Assembly: GCA_035478775.1 (NCBI GenBank)
Contig: DATIJG010000008.1
Location: 66,624 to 130,623, forward strand
Length of the DNA stretch: 64,000 nt
Origin: CAMLQK01 sp035478775
Lineage (GTDB): Bacteria > Patescibacteriota > Saccharimonadia > Saccharimonadales > UBA4665
Reading direction: 5' to 3'
Both the position numbers and the translations under genes were made by a program. The notes under the pieces are model-generated. The model saw only the letters and a program-made list of their open reading frames with translations, had not been told where the DNA came from and did not search any database. Below, piece after piece: positions 57,289 to 64,000 of this stretch; position 1 is the first letter of the stretch, and the number at the start of each line of letters is the position of its first letter.

Positions 57289-58684
57289 CACGCTAACTCG
57301 TACCGTCGAAGAAATCAAACCTCAAAACCCCGGCCATACGAGTGTGTACACTTGTGGCCCAACGGTATACGATTACCCGCACGTTGGGAACTGGTTTACA
57401 TTTATTCGATACGATTTGTTAGTGCGAGCGCTTAGGTCGGAAGGCCAAAATGTCGCGTGGGTCATGAACATTACCGACGTTGGCCATTTGGTAAACGATG
57501 CCGACACCGGTGAAGACAAGCTCGAAAAAGGCGCCCGGCGGGAAGGCAAAACTGCTTGGGACGTAGCCAAGTTCTACGGCGATTACTTCGTAAAAGGCCT
57601 GGAGCGGCTGGATATTACCACGCCTACCAAACTTCCAAAGGCCACCGAGCATATTGCCGAGCAAATCGAGCTTGTTAAAACGCTCGAAGCCAAAGGTTAC
57701 ACCTACATAATTGACGACGGCGTATACTACGATACCGGCAAGTTCGAAGGTTATGCGGCTTTTGCGCGGCTCGACCTCGACGAGCAGCAAGCCGGCGCCC
57801 GCGTCGGGTTTAACGCTCAAAAACGCAATGCCGCCGACTTTGCCTTATGGAAGTTTTCGCCCAAAAACCACACACGTGACATGGAATGGGACAGTCCGTG
57901 GGGCAAGGGTTTTCCGGGCTGGCATGTCGAATGTTCGGCCATGAGCATGAAGTATTTAGGCGAAACTATTGACATCCACTCCGGCGGTATCGACCATGTG
58001 CCGGTGCATCACACTAACGAAATCGCCCAGTCCGAAGCCGCAACAGGTAAACGCTTTGCAAACTACTGGATGCATACCAACCATATTTTAATAAACGGCG
58101 ACAAAATTTCTAAAAGCCTGGGCAACGGCATTACGCTTGAAGATATCGAGCAAAAAGACTACAGCTTGGAGGCGTTTCGGCTGTTAGTGCTGCAATCGCA
58201 CTACCGCACGCAAAGCAAATTTAGCTGGGAAGAATTAGACGCTGCCGAAAACCGGCTGAAAACTTACCAAGCATTTGCCGATTTGCGTTGGCAACCCATA
58301 CCAGAAAGCGCCCAAAGCGCCGATGTTGCCTCGACCGATTACGAACAATACCTGCATGATATTTTCAACGAACTGACAAATGACCTGAATACACCAAAGG
58401 CGCTGGCCATCTTAAGCCAAATCGCCGACACCCATGCCGAAGGCATTCCTGCGCAGGAACACGAATCGTTTGAAGCATTTTTAGATGCCATCGACCACAT
58501 GTTGGGCTTGCGGTTGCTGCAAACAGACAACATAAACGACGCGCAAAAAAAGCTAGTTTTAGAGCGCCAAATGGCTCGCAGGCGAAAAGATTGGGCGACT
58601 TCTGACCGTTTGCGTGATGAGCTTGCAAGCCAAGGCATTGGTCTGCGCGACACCTCGCATGGCCCGATTTGGTGCAGGATATAG
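57275..58684 (+). CDS. cysS: Cysteinyl-tRNA synthetase
   Basis: 469 residues from the ATG at 57275 (MKLYNTLTRTVEEI), which follows AGAAGAG and overlaps the DHH gene by 14 bp. Class I motifs are YPHVGN (HIGH, 34-39) and KISKS (277-281). The zinc site ligands Cys27 (YTCGPTVYD), Cys220 (WHVECSAM) and His245 (VHHTNE) are all present. The C-terminal anticodon domain ends RDTSHGPIWCRI. It charges tRNA-Cys. Confidence 0.97.
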   Translation: MKLYNTLTRTVEEIKPQNPGHTSVYTCGPTVYDYPHVGNWFTFIRYDLLVRALRSEGQNVAWVMNITDVGHLVNDADTGEDKLEKGARREGKTAWDVAKFYGDYFVKGLERLDITTPTKLPKATEHIAEQIELVKTLEAKGYTYIIDDGVYYDTGKFEGYAAFARLDLDEQQAGARVGFNAQKRNAADFALWKFSPKNHTRDMEWDSPWGKGFPGWHVECSAMSMKYLGETIDIHSGGIDHVPVHHTNEIAQSEAATGKRFANYWMHTNHILINGDKISKSLGNGITLEDIEQKDYSLEAFRLLVLQSHYRTQSKFSWEELDAAENRLKTYQAFADLRWQPIPESAQSADVASTDYEQYLHDIFNELTNDLNTPKALAILSQIADTHAEGIPAQEHESFEAFLDAIDHMLGLRLLQTDNINDAQKKLVLERQMARRRKDWATSDRLRDELASQGIGLRDTSHGPIWCRI

Positions 58685-58692
58685 GAGTTTTT

Positions 58693-59004
58693 ATGCACAA
58701 AGACGTACCTAAATGGCATCCCGAAATCCCTCGTAACGGCGCGCCGAAATTTTCTATGGGAAGTTTTCAAGGCGAACTTGACAACGAGCCCCTTATGCTC
58801 GAACTTGATGAAATTTTAGCCACTGTTTATGAGGGTCTAGACATGCCGGTCCCACAAAGTCCCTCGGCACGAATGGTAGACATCTTACGAGACGAGGTAT
58901 CGTTTGGTGTAAATGCCAATAGTCCTCCAAACTCAGAGCCAGAATTAGAGATCGAACCACCTGAGCCGGATCTACCGCCAGATGAAAAAACGAGTAAGCC
59001 CTAG
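58693..59004 (+). CDS. Small acidic protein after cysS
   Basis: 103 residues from the ATG at 58693, 5 nt after AGGAG. The N-terminal part (HKDVPKWHPEIPRNGAPKFS) is Pro/Lys-rich; the C-terminal part is acidic and proline-rich (EPELEIEPPEPDLPPDEKTS) and disordered. No family is recognised. It starts 8 bp after cysS and is probably co-transcribed. Its stop overlaps that of the converging PerM-type gene by 4 bp. Confidence 0.65.
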   Translation: MHKDVPKWHPEIPRNGAPKFSMGSFQGELDNEPLMLELDEILATVYEGLDMPVPQSPSARMVDILRDEVSFGVNANSPPNSEPELEIEPPEPDLPPDEKTSKP

Positions 59005-60143
59005 TGGTGCGTGCTTGGTACCGTAGGAGTTTGACCCTCGAGCTGCTCTTCTTCTTGGTATTCAATAATGCCACGGTTCACCAGGTAGTCTAGCACCGCA
59101 ATCCGAATACAACCCGCCACCGGAATCGCTACTAAACCGCCGAACAAACCGCCAAAATTAACGCCAATCACTACCGACGCGAACACTAAAAGTGGCGACA
59201 TATTAGTGGAGTTAGCCTGAATGCGCGGCTGGATAATGTAGTTTTCAATCTGTTGGTATAAAATGTAGTACGCTAAAATAATGATTGCAGTCGGAACCGA
59301 ATGGAACAGCGCGACAATAGTAACAATAATAGCGCCGATAGTGTGGCCGACCATTGGGATAAGCCCACAAATAAACACAATCACCATTAACGCAATCGGA
59401 TAGCTAATATGCAGCACGAGCAAGGCGGGGAAAACGAGCGACGCCGCAATTACCGCCAGTGTCACTTGGCCGTTCACATAGCCTTTTACCACCCGATACA
59501 TATCCCTGGCGAGCGTTGAGGCATGGGCGCGATGGTGTTTTGGCACCATTTCTTCAAATAATTTTATCCAGCGCGGGCCTTCGATAAGCATCATAAATGT
59601 TAAGGCTAACACCGTAAGCATTGCAAATAAGCTGCTGCCAACTTTGCCAACGGTAGAAACCGCTGTGCCTGTGCCATTCTTAAGTCGGTCGGATATCTGA
59701 GTCGATAAATTGTTGACTTCGTCAGAAAGTTTATAGCGGCGTACGATACGGCCAATGCTAGAGTCCTGGTTGCGAACCTGTTGCACCAAATGTGGAGCGG
59801 CATCAATAAAAGTACTCGTTTGGCGCACCAGCGGAGGTACCAAGCTCGAAACAAAACCAGCCAGCGCTGCTACAACAATAAAGAAAGATATAGCTGTTGC
59901 GATGCTGCGGCTGCCCCGACGCTTACCAGGAATACGCTGGGCGAGCCATTGTACCGGGCCATTCAAGGCAAGCGCTAGAAAGAAGGCCGTAAACAAGATG
60001 GTAATTGCGTGCAGCGCGTGCCGGACTGCCGCAAATGCGACTAGCGCCAGCAACACGAGCAATAATATTCGTATTACTGTACGGTTACTAACAGTAATTT
60101 GTACCTGGCCCCGCTTTTCTTTTGACTCAAAAAATCCAAACAT
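59001..60143 (-). CDS. AI-2E/PerM family membrane protein
   Basis: 380 residues with about eight membrane helices. The family signatures are ILFTAFFLALALNGPVQWLA, a long soluble loop (130-200), and near the C-terminus GLIPMVGHTIGAIIVTIVAL, YYILYQQIENYIIQPRIQAN and GGLFGGLVAIPVAG. Members export or exchange small molecules or Na+/H+; the role is unsettled. It is the last gene of a minus-strand run with two GT4 enzymes. Confidence 0.92.
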   Translation of the reverse strand: MFGFFESKEKRGQVQITVSNRTVIRILLLVLLALVAFAAVRHALHAITILFTAFFLALALNGPVQWLAQRIPGKRRGSRSIATAISFFIVVAALAGFVSSLVPPLVRQTSTFIDAAPHLVQQVRNQDSSIGRIVRRYKLSDEVNNLSTQISDRLKNGTGTAVSTVGKVGSSLFAMLTVLALTFMMLIEGPRWIKLFEEMVPKHHRAHASTLARDMYRVVKGYVNGQVTLAVIAASLVFPALLVLHISYPIALMVIVFICGLIPMVGHTIGAIIVTIVALFHSVPTAIIILAYYILYQQIENYIIQPRIQANSTNMSPLLVFASVVIGVNFGGLFGGLVAIPVAGCIRIAVLDYLVNRGIIEYQEEEQLEGQTPTVPSTHH

Positions 60144-60157
60144 ACTTTTATTATCGC

Positions 60158-61327
60158 CTAAGGGCGCCGCTTGTGCAACGCTACTTCGTAATAATTAACT
60201 AGTCGGGTGCCCACATTTCCAATATCATATTGCCGCACAGCGATATGCTGCTGCATGCTGAGCTGCGCACGTTTTTTAGAATCGTTCAACATGTTTGCCA
60301 GCAAATGCGCCAACGCCTGCTCGTCTGCCGGGTTAAATAACGACTGAGTAAATGGCTCCATTACACTGGCATAGCCTGGATTATTGCCAGCAAGTACTGC
60401 ACCCCGGCTAGCCGCCATGGCCTCAATGAGGACAATGCCGAAACTTTCGCCACCAGTGCTCGGGAAAACCGCAATGTCGCTGGTGGCTAAATAATTCGGC
60501 TTTTCTGTTTCGTCAATAAAGCCTTCAAACACAACTATATCTTGCAAACTATGGGAGCGTACGAATTCACGCAGCTCTGGCTCAAGCGGCCCTTTGCCAC
60601 AAATAACTACTTTATAAGGAGAGTTTACTAGGTTTTGGCGCTGCATTTCGGCAACTGCCCGCAATAAATGGGCGCAGCCTTTACGCTGCACCAAACGGCC
60701 TAAAAACATAATATTAGTGGTTTTTATATATTTTGCGAGCGGTTCTGGCTGGTCGTAGGCTGCCATCGAAACAGTATTCGGCAGCACCGAACTTTCAATG
60801 CCAAAAGTTTGCTTAGCAAAAGCTTGTGCAACCGGCGAAACGCTAAAAATAGCATCAAAACGCCTGAGTGTACGCCGCGTTAATACCATAAGCAGCCGGT
60901 TTGCCAAGTGCACCATGCGCGAGTGCGGCGCAATATGGAAGGTGCCGACAATCGCTGTTCTAGCTGGGGCAGCGGCAATAATACGGCCCGCTAGAAACGG
61001 ACTATAAGGTAACTGCACATGCAATATGTCAAATTGTTCTTGTTGCAAAAGTTTGCGCAACTGGGTTTTTTGAGCGGGCAGGGGCATCGACATGCGGTTG
61101 TGGTTAAACCGCACTTTTACATTCCGGCTGAGGCTGTGTAGGTTTTCGATATCGGTGCGCACGGTCTCACCAACCAAATAATGTACTTCATGGCCTTGTT
61201 TTTTAAGCCACGTGCCCACGGTGAGCACATATTGTTGCACGCCATCAGCGCTATCAAGCGAATCGTCTAACACAAAGCCAATTTTAAGCTTTGGCGTTGG
61301 GTGCTTGGCAGCTTTCAGGCTAGCCAT
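60158..61327 (-). CDS. Family 4 glycosyltransferase (second of pair)
   Basis: 389 residues from the ATG at 61327, which overlaps the upstream GT4 gene by 8 bp; the longer frame lies inside that gene. The GT-B features are IGFVLDDSLDSADGVQQYVL (N-terminal), FDILHVQLPYSPFLAGRIIA, NIMFLGRLVQRKGCAHLLRA, and FPSTGGESFGIVLIEAMAA with the E-x7-E motif. It probably adds a second sugar to the lipid made by the preceding enzyme. Confidence 0.92.
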   Translation of the reverse strand: MASLKAAKHPTPKLKIGFVLDDSLDSADGVQQYVLTVGTWLKKQGHEVHYLVGETVRTDIENLHSLSRNVKVRFNHNRMSMPLPAQKTQLRKLLQQEQFDILHVQLPYSPFLAGRIIAAAPARTAIVGTFHIAPHSRMVHLANRLLMVLTRRTLRRFDAIFSVSPVAQAFAKQTFGIESSVLPNTVSMAAYDQPEPLAKYIKTTNIMFLGRLVQRKGCAHLLRAVAEMQRQNLVNSPYKVVICGKGPLEPELREFVRSHSLQDIVVFEGFIDETEKPNYLATSDIAVFPSTGGESFGIVLIEAMAASRGAVLAGNNPGYASVMEPFTQSLFNPADEQALAHLLANMLNDSKKRAQLSMQQHIAVRQYDIGNVGTRLVNYYEVALHKRRP

Positions 61328-62444
61328 GGTTAACAAGTGCCTGCTGGTAAATTTCCTCGTACTGCGATACAACGTTTGGCCAAGAGTACTGACCAATTTC
61401 ACTTGCCGCCCATGCGCGCCACAATTTGCGCAGGTCAGTCTCGTGCAGCAAAAGGTCAAGCCGGCGGGCAAATTCTGCCGTGTGCTGGGGATTTACTAAT
61501 GATAAGCCACCAAGGCCCTGCATAACGCTTGAGTACCCTGGATTGTCGCCAGCAACGGTCACCAAACCGCTGGCCATGGCTTCAAGCAGTACGACACCAA
61601 AGCTTTCGCCATGTAAGGCAGGCGAGCAAAATAGGTCGGAATTGCGCATATACTTTTGCTTGTCTTGGTCAGAGATTTGGCCCACAAAAGTTACGTTTTT
61701 AATTTCAAGGTCGGCAGTCAGCATTTCGAGCTTCTCGCGGTCGCCACCGGCTCCAGCAATTATAAGCGAAACGTCGGGGCGTTTTTTTTGCAACTCATGG
61801 AAGGCCAGTAGCAAATATTTGACACCCTTACGCTGTTCTAAACGACCCACGTAAAAAATAACCTTTTTTTTGCGGCGGTCAGCAAACCGGACAGGTGGCT
61901 TGAAAGTTTCAAGGTCGATGCCATTCGGGATAATCGCCACGGGCACATCGGTGAGGCTGCATACATACTCGGCGGCGGCGTCCGATACAGCTGTAAGCTC
62001 GTGGATATATTTTAACAGCGGCTTGGTGTACGGCGTCACTACCTTGGCAATCGTACGGCTCATAAGGGTTTCAGGCAACTTGGCGTGGAAAGTCGCCACG
62101 TTTATAGCGTTAGAGCGTAACAAAATCTGGCGACTTAGTACCGGCACCCACGGTTCATGAAAGTGTAAAATATCAAATTTATGTTCTTCGAGCAAGCGGT
62201 CAATATGTTCGTTTTGGCTGGCCGATACCTGTACGGTTGTATGCAAAGAATTAAAGTCGGTGCTCGTTCCGACAAACAGCACATGGTCACCTACAACAGC
62301 GTCTTCTTCCATATCGCGGGGGCGAGGTGTAATGATATATACCTCGTGGCCGCGGCGTTTTAGTTCAGCCTGCGTAGCAAGCACAATCTCCTGAACACCA
62401 CCACCTTTGGCGATGCTATAGGGGCAAACGAGTCCGATTTTCAT
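61320..62444 (-). CDS. Family 4 glycosyltransferase, PimA-like
   Basis: 374 residues: MKIGLVCPYSIAKGGGVQEI, FDILHFHEPWVPVLSRQILL, VIFYVGRLEQRKGVKYLLLA and CSPALHGESFGVVLLEAMAS, a close match in layout to phosphatidylinositol mannosyltransferase PimA and related lipid glycosyltransferases. It heads a run with the second GT4 gene and the PerM-type gene. The promoter has an extended -10 (TGATATACT) 10 nt before the start. A glycolipid pathway is likely. Confidence 0.93.
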   Translation of the reverse strand: MKIGLVCPYSIAKGGGVQEIVLATQAELKRRGHEVYIITPRPRDMEEDAVVGDHVLFVGTSTDFNSLHTTVQVSASQNEHIDRLLEEHKFDILHFHEPWVPVLSRQILLRSNAINVATFHAKLPETLMSRTIAKVVTPYTKPLLKYIHELTAVSDAAAEYVCSLTDVPVAIIPNGIDLETFKPPVRFADRRKKKVIFYVGRLEQRKGVKYLLLAFHELQKKRPDVSLIIAGAGGDREKLEMLTADLEIKNVTFVGQISDQDKQKYMRNSDLFCSPALHGESFGVVLLEAMASGLVTVAGDNPGYSSVMQGLGGLSLVNPQHTAEFARRLDLLLHETDLRKLWRAWAASEIGQYSWPNVVSQYEEIYQQALVNHG

Positions 62445-62478
62445 ACCAAGCTTTAGTATATCACAAAGTTTTTGTGGT

Positions 62479-63414
62479 TTATTTTTCTGCTAAGATTTTA
62501 CGCAGTTTTGGCGGAATGAACGGCGCTGCATCTTTAGCGCTCGCCATAACCGTGGGCGCGTGCTTGGTCATTGCCACCGCCATACTTATAAAATCTTTAA
62601 AAATGATGCGCATATGCTGTTCGATAACGGCGTTGTTAAAAAAGTGGTCGCCTTTAGTCGCCACGTGGTACAGCGGCAAATCGACCTGCTTTTGGCAATT
62701 GTCGAGCCGCAGCATCTCTATTGTAGTGAACATGTAAGTACGCACGTCGTTGTTGCGCCATAGGTCAACCTCGATGTCCATCATGTCGGCGCGCTGCTCG
62801 AGTGTCAGGTCGGCAAACTTTTGCTTGGCATTATGCGTTTTGCCATACACGGCACGCAGTACAGCCGGGTGTAAGCAGACCTCGCGGAAAAAATTAGAAG
62901 TACCGGGCAAGGCGAAAAACCGCGTGCCGAAGTAGTAGGTATAAAAACGCTGTTTACTAAACAAGAAATCATCATGATGGGCAAAGCCCACCACACTCAC
63001 CAGCAGGTCTACCTTTTTGACAAGGTCAGGGCAGCGCTGCAACATACGCGTTAACACCACGAAGCCAAATGACATGCCTACAAGCGTTACGCGACGATTT
63101 TTATAGCGCATCTTCACAAACGCTGCCAAGTAGTCGGCCATGTTATCAATTGTGGGTTTTTTGCCGATCTTGTAAAAACTTTCCATGCCGCCAAAGCCAG
63201 GCAAATCAGGCATTGTGACCGCACCGTAACGATTCAATACTTGTGCAAACCCAAACCAACGTTCCAAACTGGAATGGTGGCCATAAATAAACAAAATCTC
63301 GCGTTTGTGGTTTTTGGGTGGCGGCATACGCAGCATTCGCCCTTGCATACCATTCATATTGAGCGTTTCAATGTAGTCAGCCGGTGTTGGGACTGGTTTT
63401 GTCATTTTAGGCAC
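62479..63414 (-). CDS. Alpha/beta hydrolase
   Basis: 311 residues (GTG at 63414, or ATG at 63405; AAGGA lies before both). ILFIYGHHSSLERW corresponds to the oxyanion HG region, VTLVGMSFGFVVL holds nucleophile Ser115 (GxSxG), and PLYHVATKGDHFFNN has the C-terminal Asp/His pair. There is no signal peptide. The substrate is unknown. It may be co-transcribed with the GT4 genes, 35 bp upstream of the first. Confidence 0.86.
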   Translation of the reverse strand: MPKMTKPVPTPADYIETLNMNGMQGRMLRMPPPKNHKREILFIYGHHSSLERWFGFAQVLNRYGAVTMPDLPGFGGMESFYKIGKKPTIDNMADYLAAFVKMRYKNRRVTLVGMSFGFVVLTRMLQRCPDLVKKVDLLVSVVGFAHHDDFLFSKQRFYTYYFGTRFFALPGTSNFFREVCLHPAVLRAVYGKTHNAKQKFADLTLEQRADMMDIEVDLWRNNDVRTYMFTTIEMLRLDNCQKQVDLPLYHVATKGDHFFNNAVIEQHMRIIFKDFISMAVAMTKHAPTVMASAKDAAPFIPPKLRKILAEK

Positions 63415-63477
63415 ATTCCTTACACTGTTAAGCCAAAAATCTCTTTACGTCCGAGATTTTTGTTATGTATTTTACTT

Positions 63478-63514
63478 TTTACATTGTAGCAATCTTGTGC
63501 CTACAATACATAGT
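63478..63514 (+). promoter_or_regulatory. Leaderless promoter of the VanY-like gene
   Basis: TTTACA (63478-63483), an 18-bp spacer and TACAAT (63502-63507) end 7 nt before the ATG at 63515. A 9-bp inverted repeat, AAAAATCTC (63435-63443) with GAGATTTTT (63453-63461), lies upstream between the divergent genes. Confidence 0.65.
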
Positions 63515-63973
63515 ATGAAAAAAGTTGTTTTATGGTTTTTGTTCATTATTGTGGCGGCGGGCGGCTTTATCGCTTACAAAGCGCATAGCTCTGGCAGCAA
63601 AACTGATTCCGGCAAAACTACTGCGTCGCATGCTACAGGTTTTGATAAAAGCCAGCATTCGCTTAAAGATGCGGGCAGCCTTTGGGTAGTTGTAAATAAG
63701 ACCCGGCAATTGCAGCCCGCTAGCTATGTGCCAAAAAACTTAGTCGTACCGAATATCCCTTTACGAAGCAATATTACCGATACCGAAAAGTATGTGCGTG
63801 CCGACATGGCTCCGTCACTTGAAAAAATGGTGGAAGATGCCAATGCCCAGGGTGTACATTTCAATTTGCAGAGCGGCTACCGGTCGTATCAATTCCAGGT
63901 AGATTTGTATAATTCATATGTGGCGGCACAAGGCAAGAGTCTGGCAGACAGTCAGAGCGCGCGCCCAGGCTAG
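63515..63973 (+). pseudogene. VanY-type D-Ala-D-Ala carboxypeptidase (M15), interrupted by TAG
   Basis: From the ATG at 63515 the protein has an N-terminal membrane anchor (KKVVLWFLFIIVAAGGFIAY), a Ser/Lys-rich linker, then M15B sequence: LWVVVNKTRQLQP, YVPKNLVVPNIPL and FNLQSGYRSYQFQVDLYNSY. The frame ends ARPG then TAG (63971-63973). Family members continue ARPGHSEHQTGLAAD; here the same frame after the TAG reads REHQTGLAA, so a stop replaces the residue after PG, before the zinc motif. It is either a real nonsense mutation or a sequencing artefact at the window edge. An intact protein would trim peptidoglycan stem peptides. Confidence 0.7.
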
Positions 63974-64000
63974 AGGGAGCATCAAACCGGCTTGGCAGCC

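Noticed and set aside
1..64000. CRISPR arrays
   Set aside because: No regularly spaced direct repeats or cas genes were seen.
1..64000. UGA recoded as glycine, as in Gracilibacteria and SR1
   Set aside because: Several well-bounded genes end at TGA (the SDR-coupled oxygenase, for example) and core proteins align without in-frame TGA, so the standard code fits.

Overview
The window looks like a chromosome segment of a Candidatus Saccharibacteria (TM7)-type member of the Candidate Phyla Radiation. This is inferred from the gene repertoire and protein style, not from a marker search. Housekeeping genes sit in short operons: secE-nusG, rplK-rplA, rplJ-rplL, dnaX, dnaB, ybaB-recR and cysS. Several conserved proteins are trimmed, such as a RecR and a DnaX without their zinc-binding cysteines. 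UGA is used as a stop, as in the standard code. Many genes at the head of a transcription unit have no Shine-Dalgarno and start about 6-9 nt after a good -10 box, so leaderless mRNAs seem common.

Layout. About 1-18.1 kb is accessory. It holds an ABC exporter with a PadR regulator, a possible lasso-type RiPP precursor with an asparagine-synthetase-like cyclase, Nudix, a DHA2-type MFS pump, a metallo-beta-lactamase-fold hydrolase divergent from an HxlR regulator, a PQ-loop-like membrane protein, a short RNase II/R-like protein, a lipoprotein, a second MFS protein, and a five-gene run with a 2-oxoglutarate oxygenase (apparently split by an in-frame TAA), an SDR, a FolE2-type GTP cyclohydrolase and an unknown protein. 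Decayed gene fragments lie between them. The region ends at an intact tRNA-Trp(CCA), and degenerate copies of that tRNA's 3' end recur near 18.06, 12.83 and 5.95 kb. This suggests repeated integration of islands at this tRNA; no integrase is visible.

18.4-64 kb is core-like. It contains a P-loop kinase, a YgjP-type metallopeptidase, a PAS histidine kinase, a GT2 glycosyltransferase, secE-nusG, rplK-rplA with an L1 leader, an MprF-like protein, and a dTMP block: DHFR-like, HIT/dCMP-deaminase fusion, ThyA, and thymidylate kinase fused to a ThyX-like region. After that come several large cytosolic proteins of unknown function (two with transglutaminase-type Cys-His-Asp triads, one resembling the glutamine synthetase fold, one with an internal duplication). 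rplJ-rplL follows with an L10 leader and attenuator, then dnaX, dnaB, recR, an NrnA-like DHH protein, cysS, a PerM-type protein, two GT4 glycosyltransferases, an alpha/beta hydrolase, and a VanY-type peptidase interrupted by a stop at the window edge.

How it fits together. The core genes serve translation, replication/repair, thymidylate supply (dCMP to dUMP to dTMP to dTDP) and envelope glycolipid/glycan assembly. The accessory block looks like a rotating set of exporters, regulators and small biosynthetic cassettes beside tRNA-Trp. The ribosomal protein genes usually found as rplKAJL are split by about 18 kb of unrelated genes.
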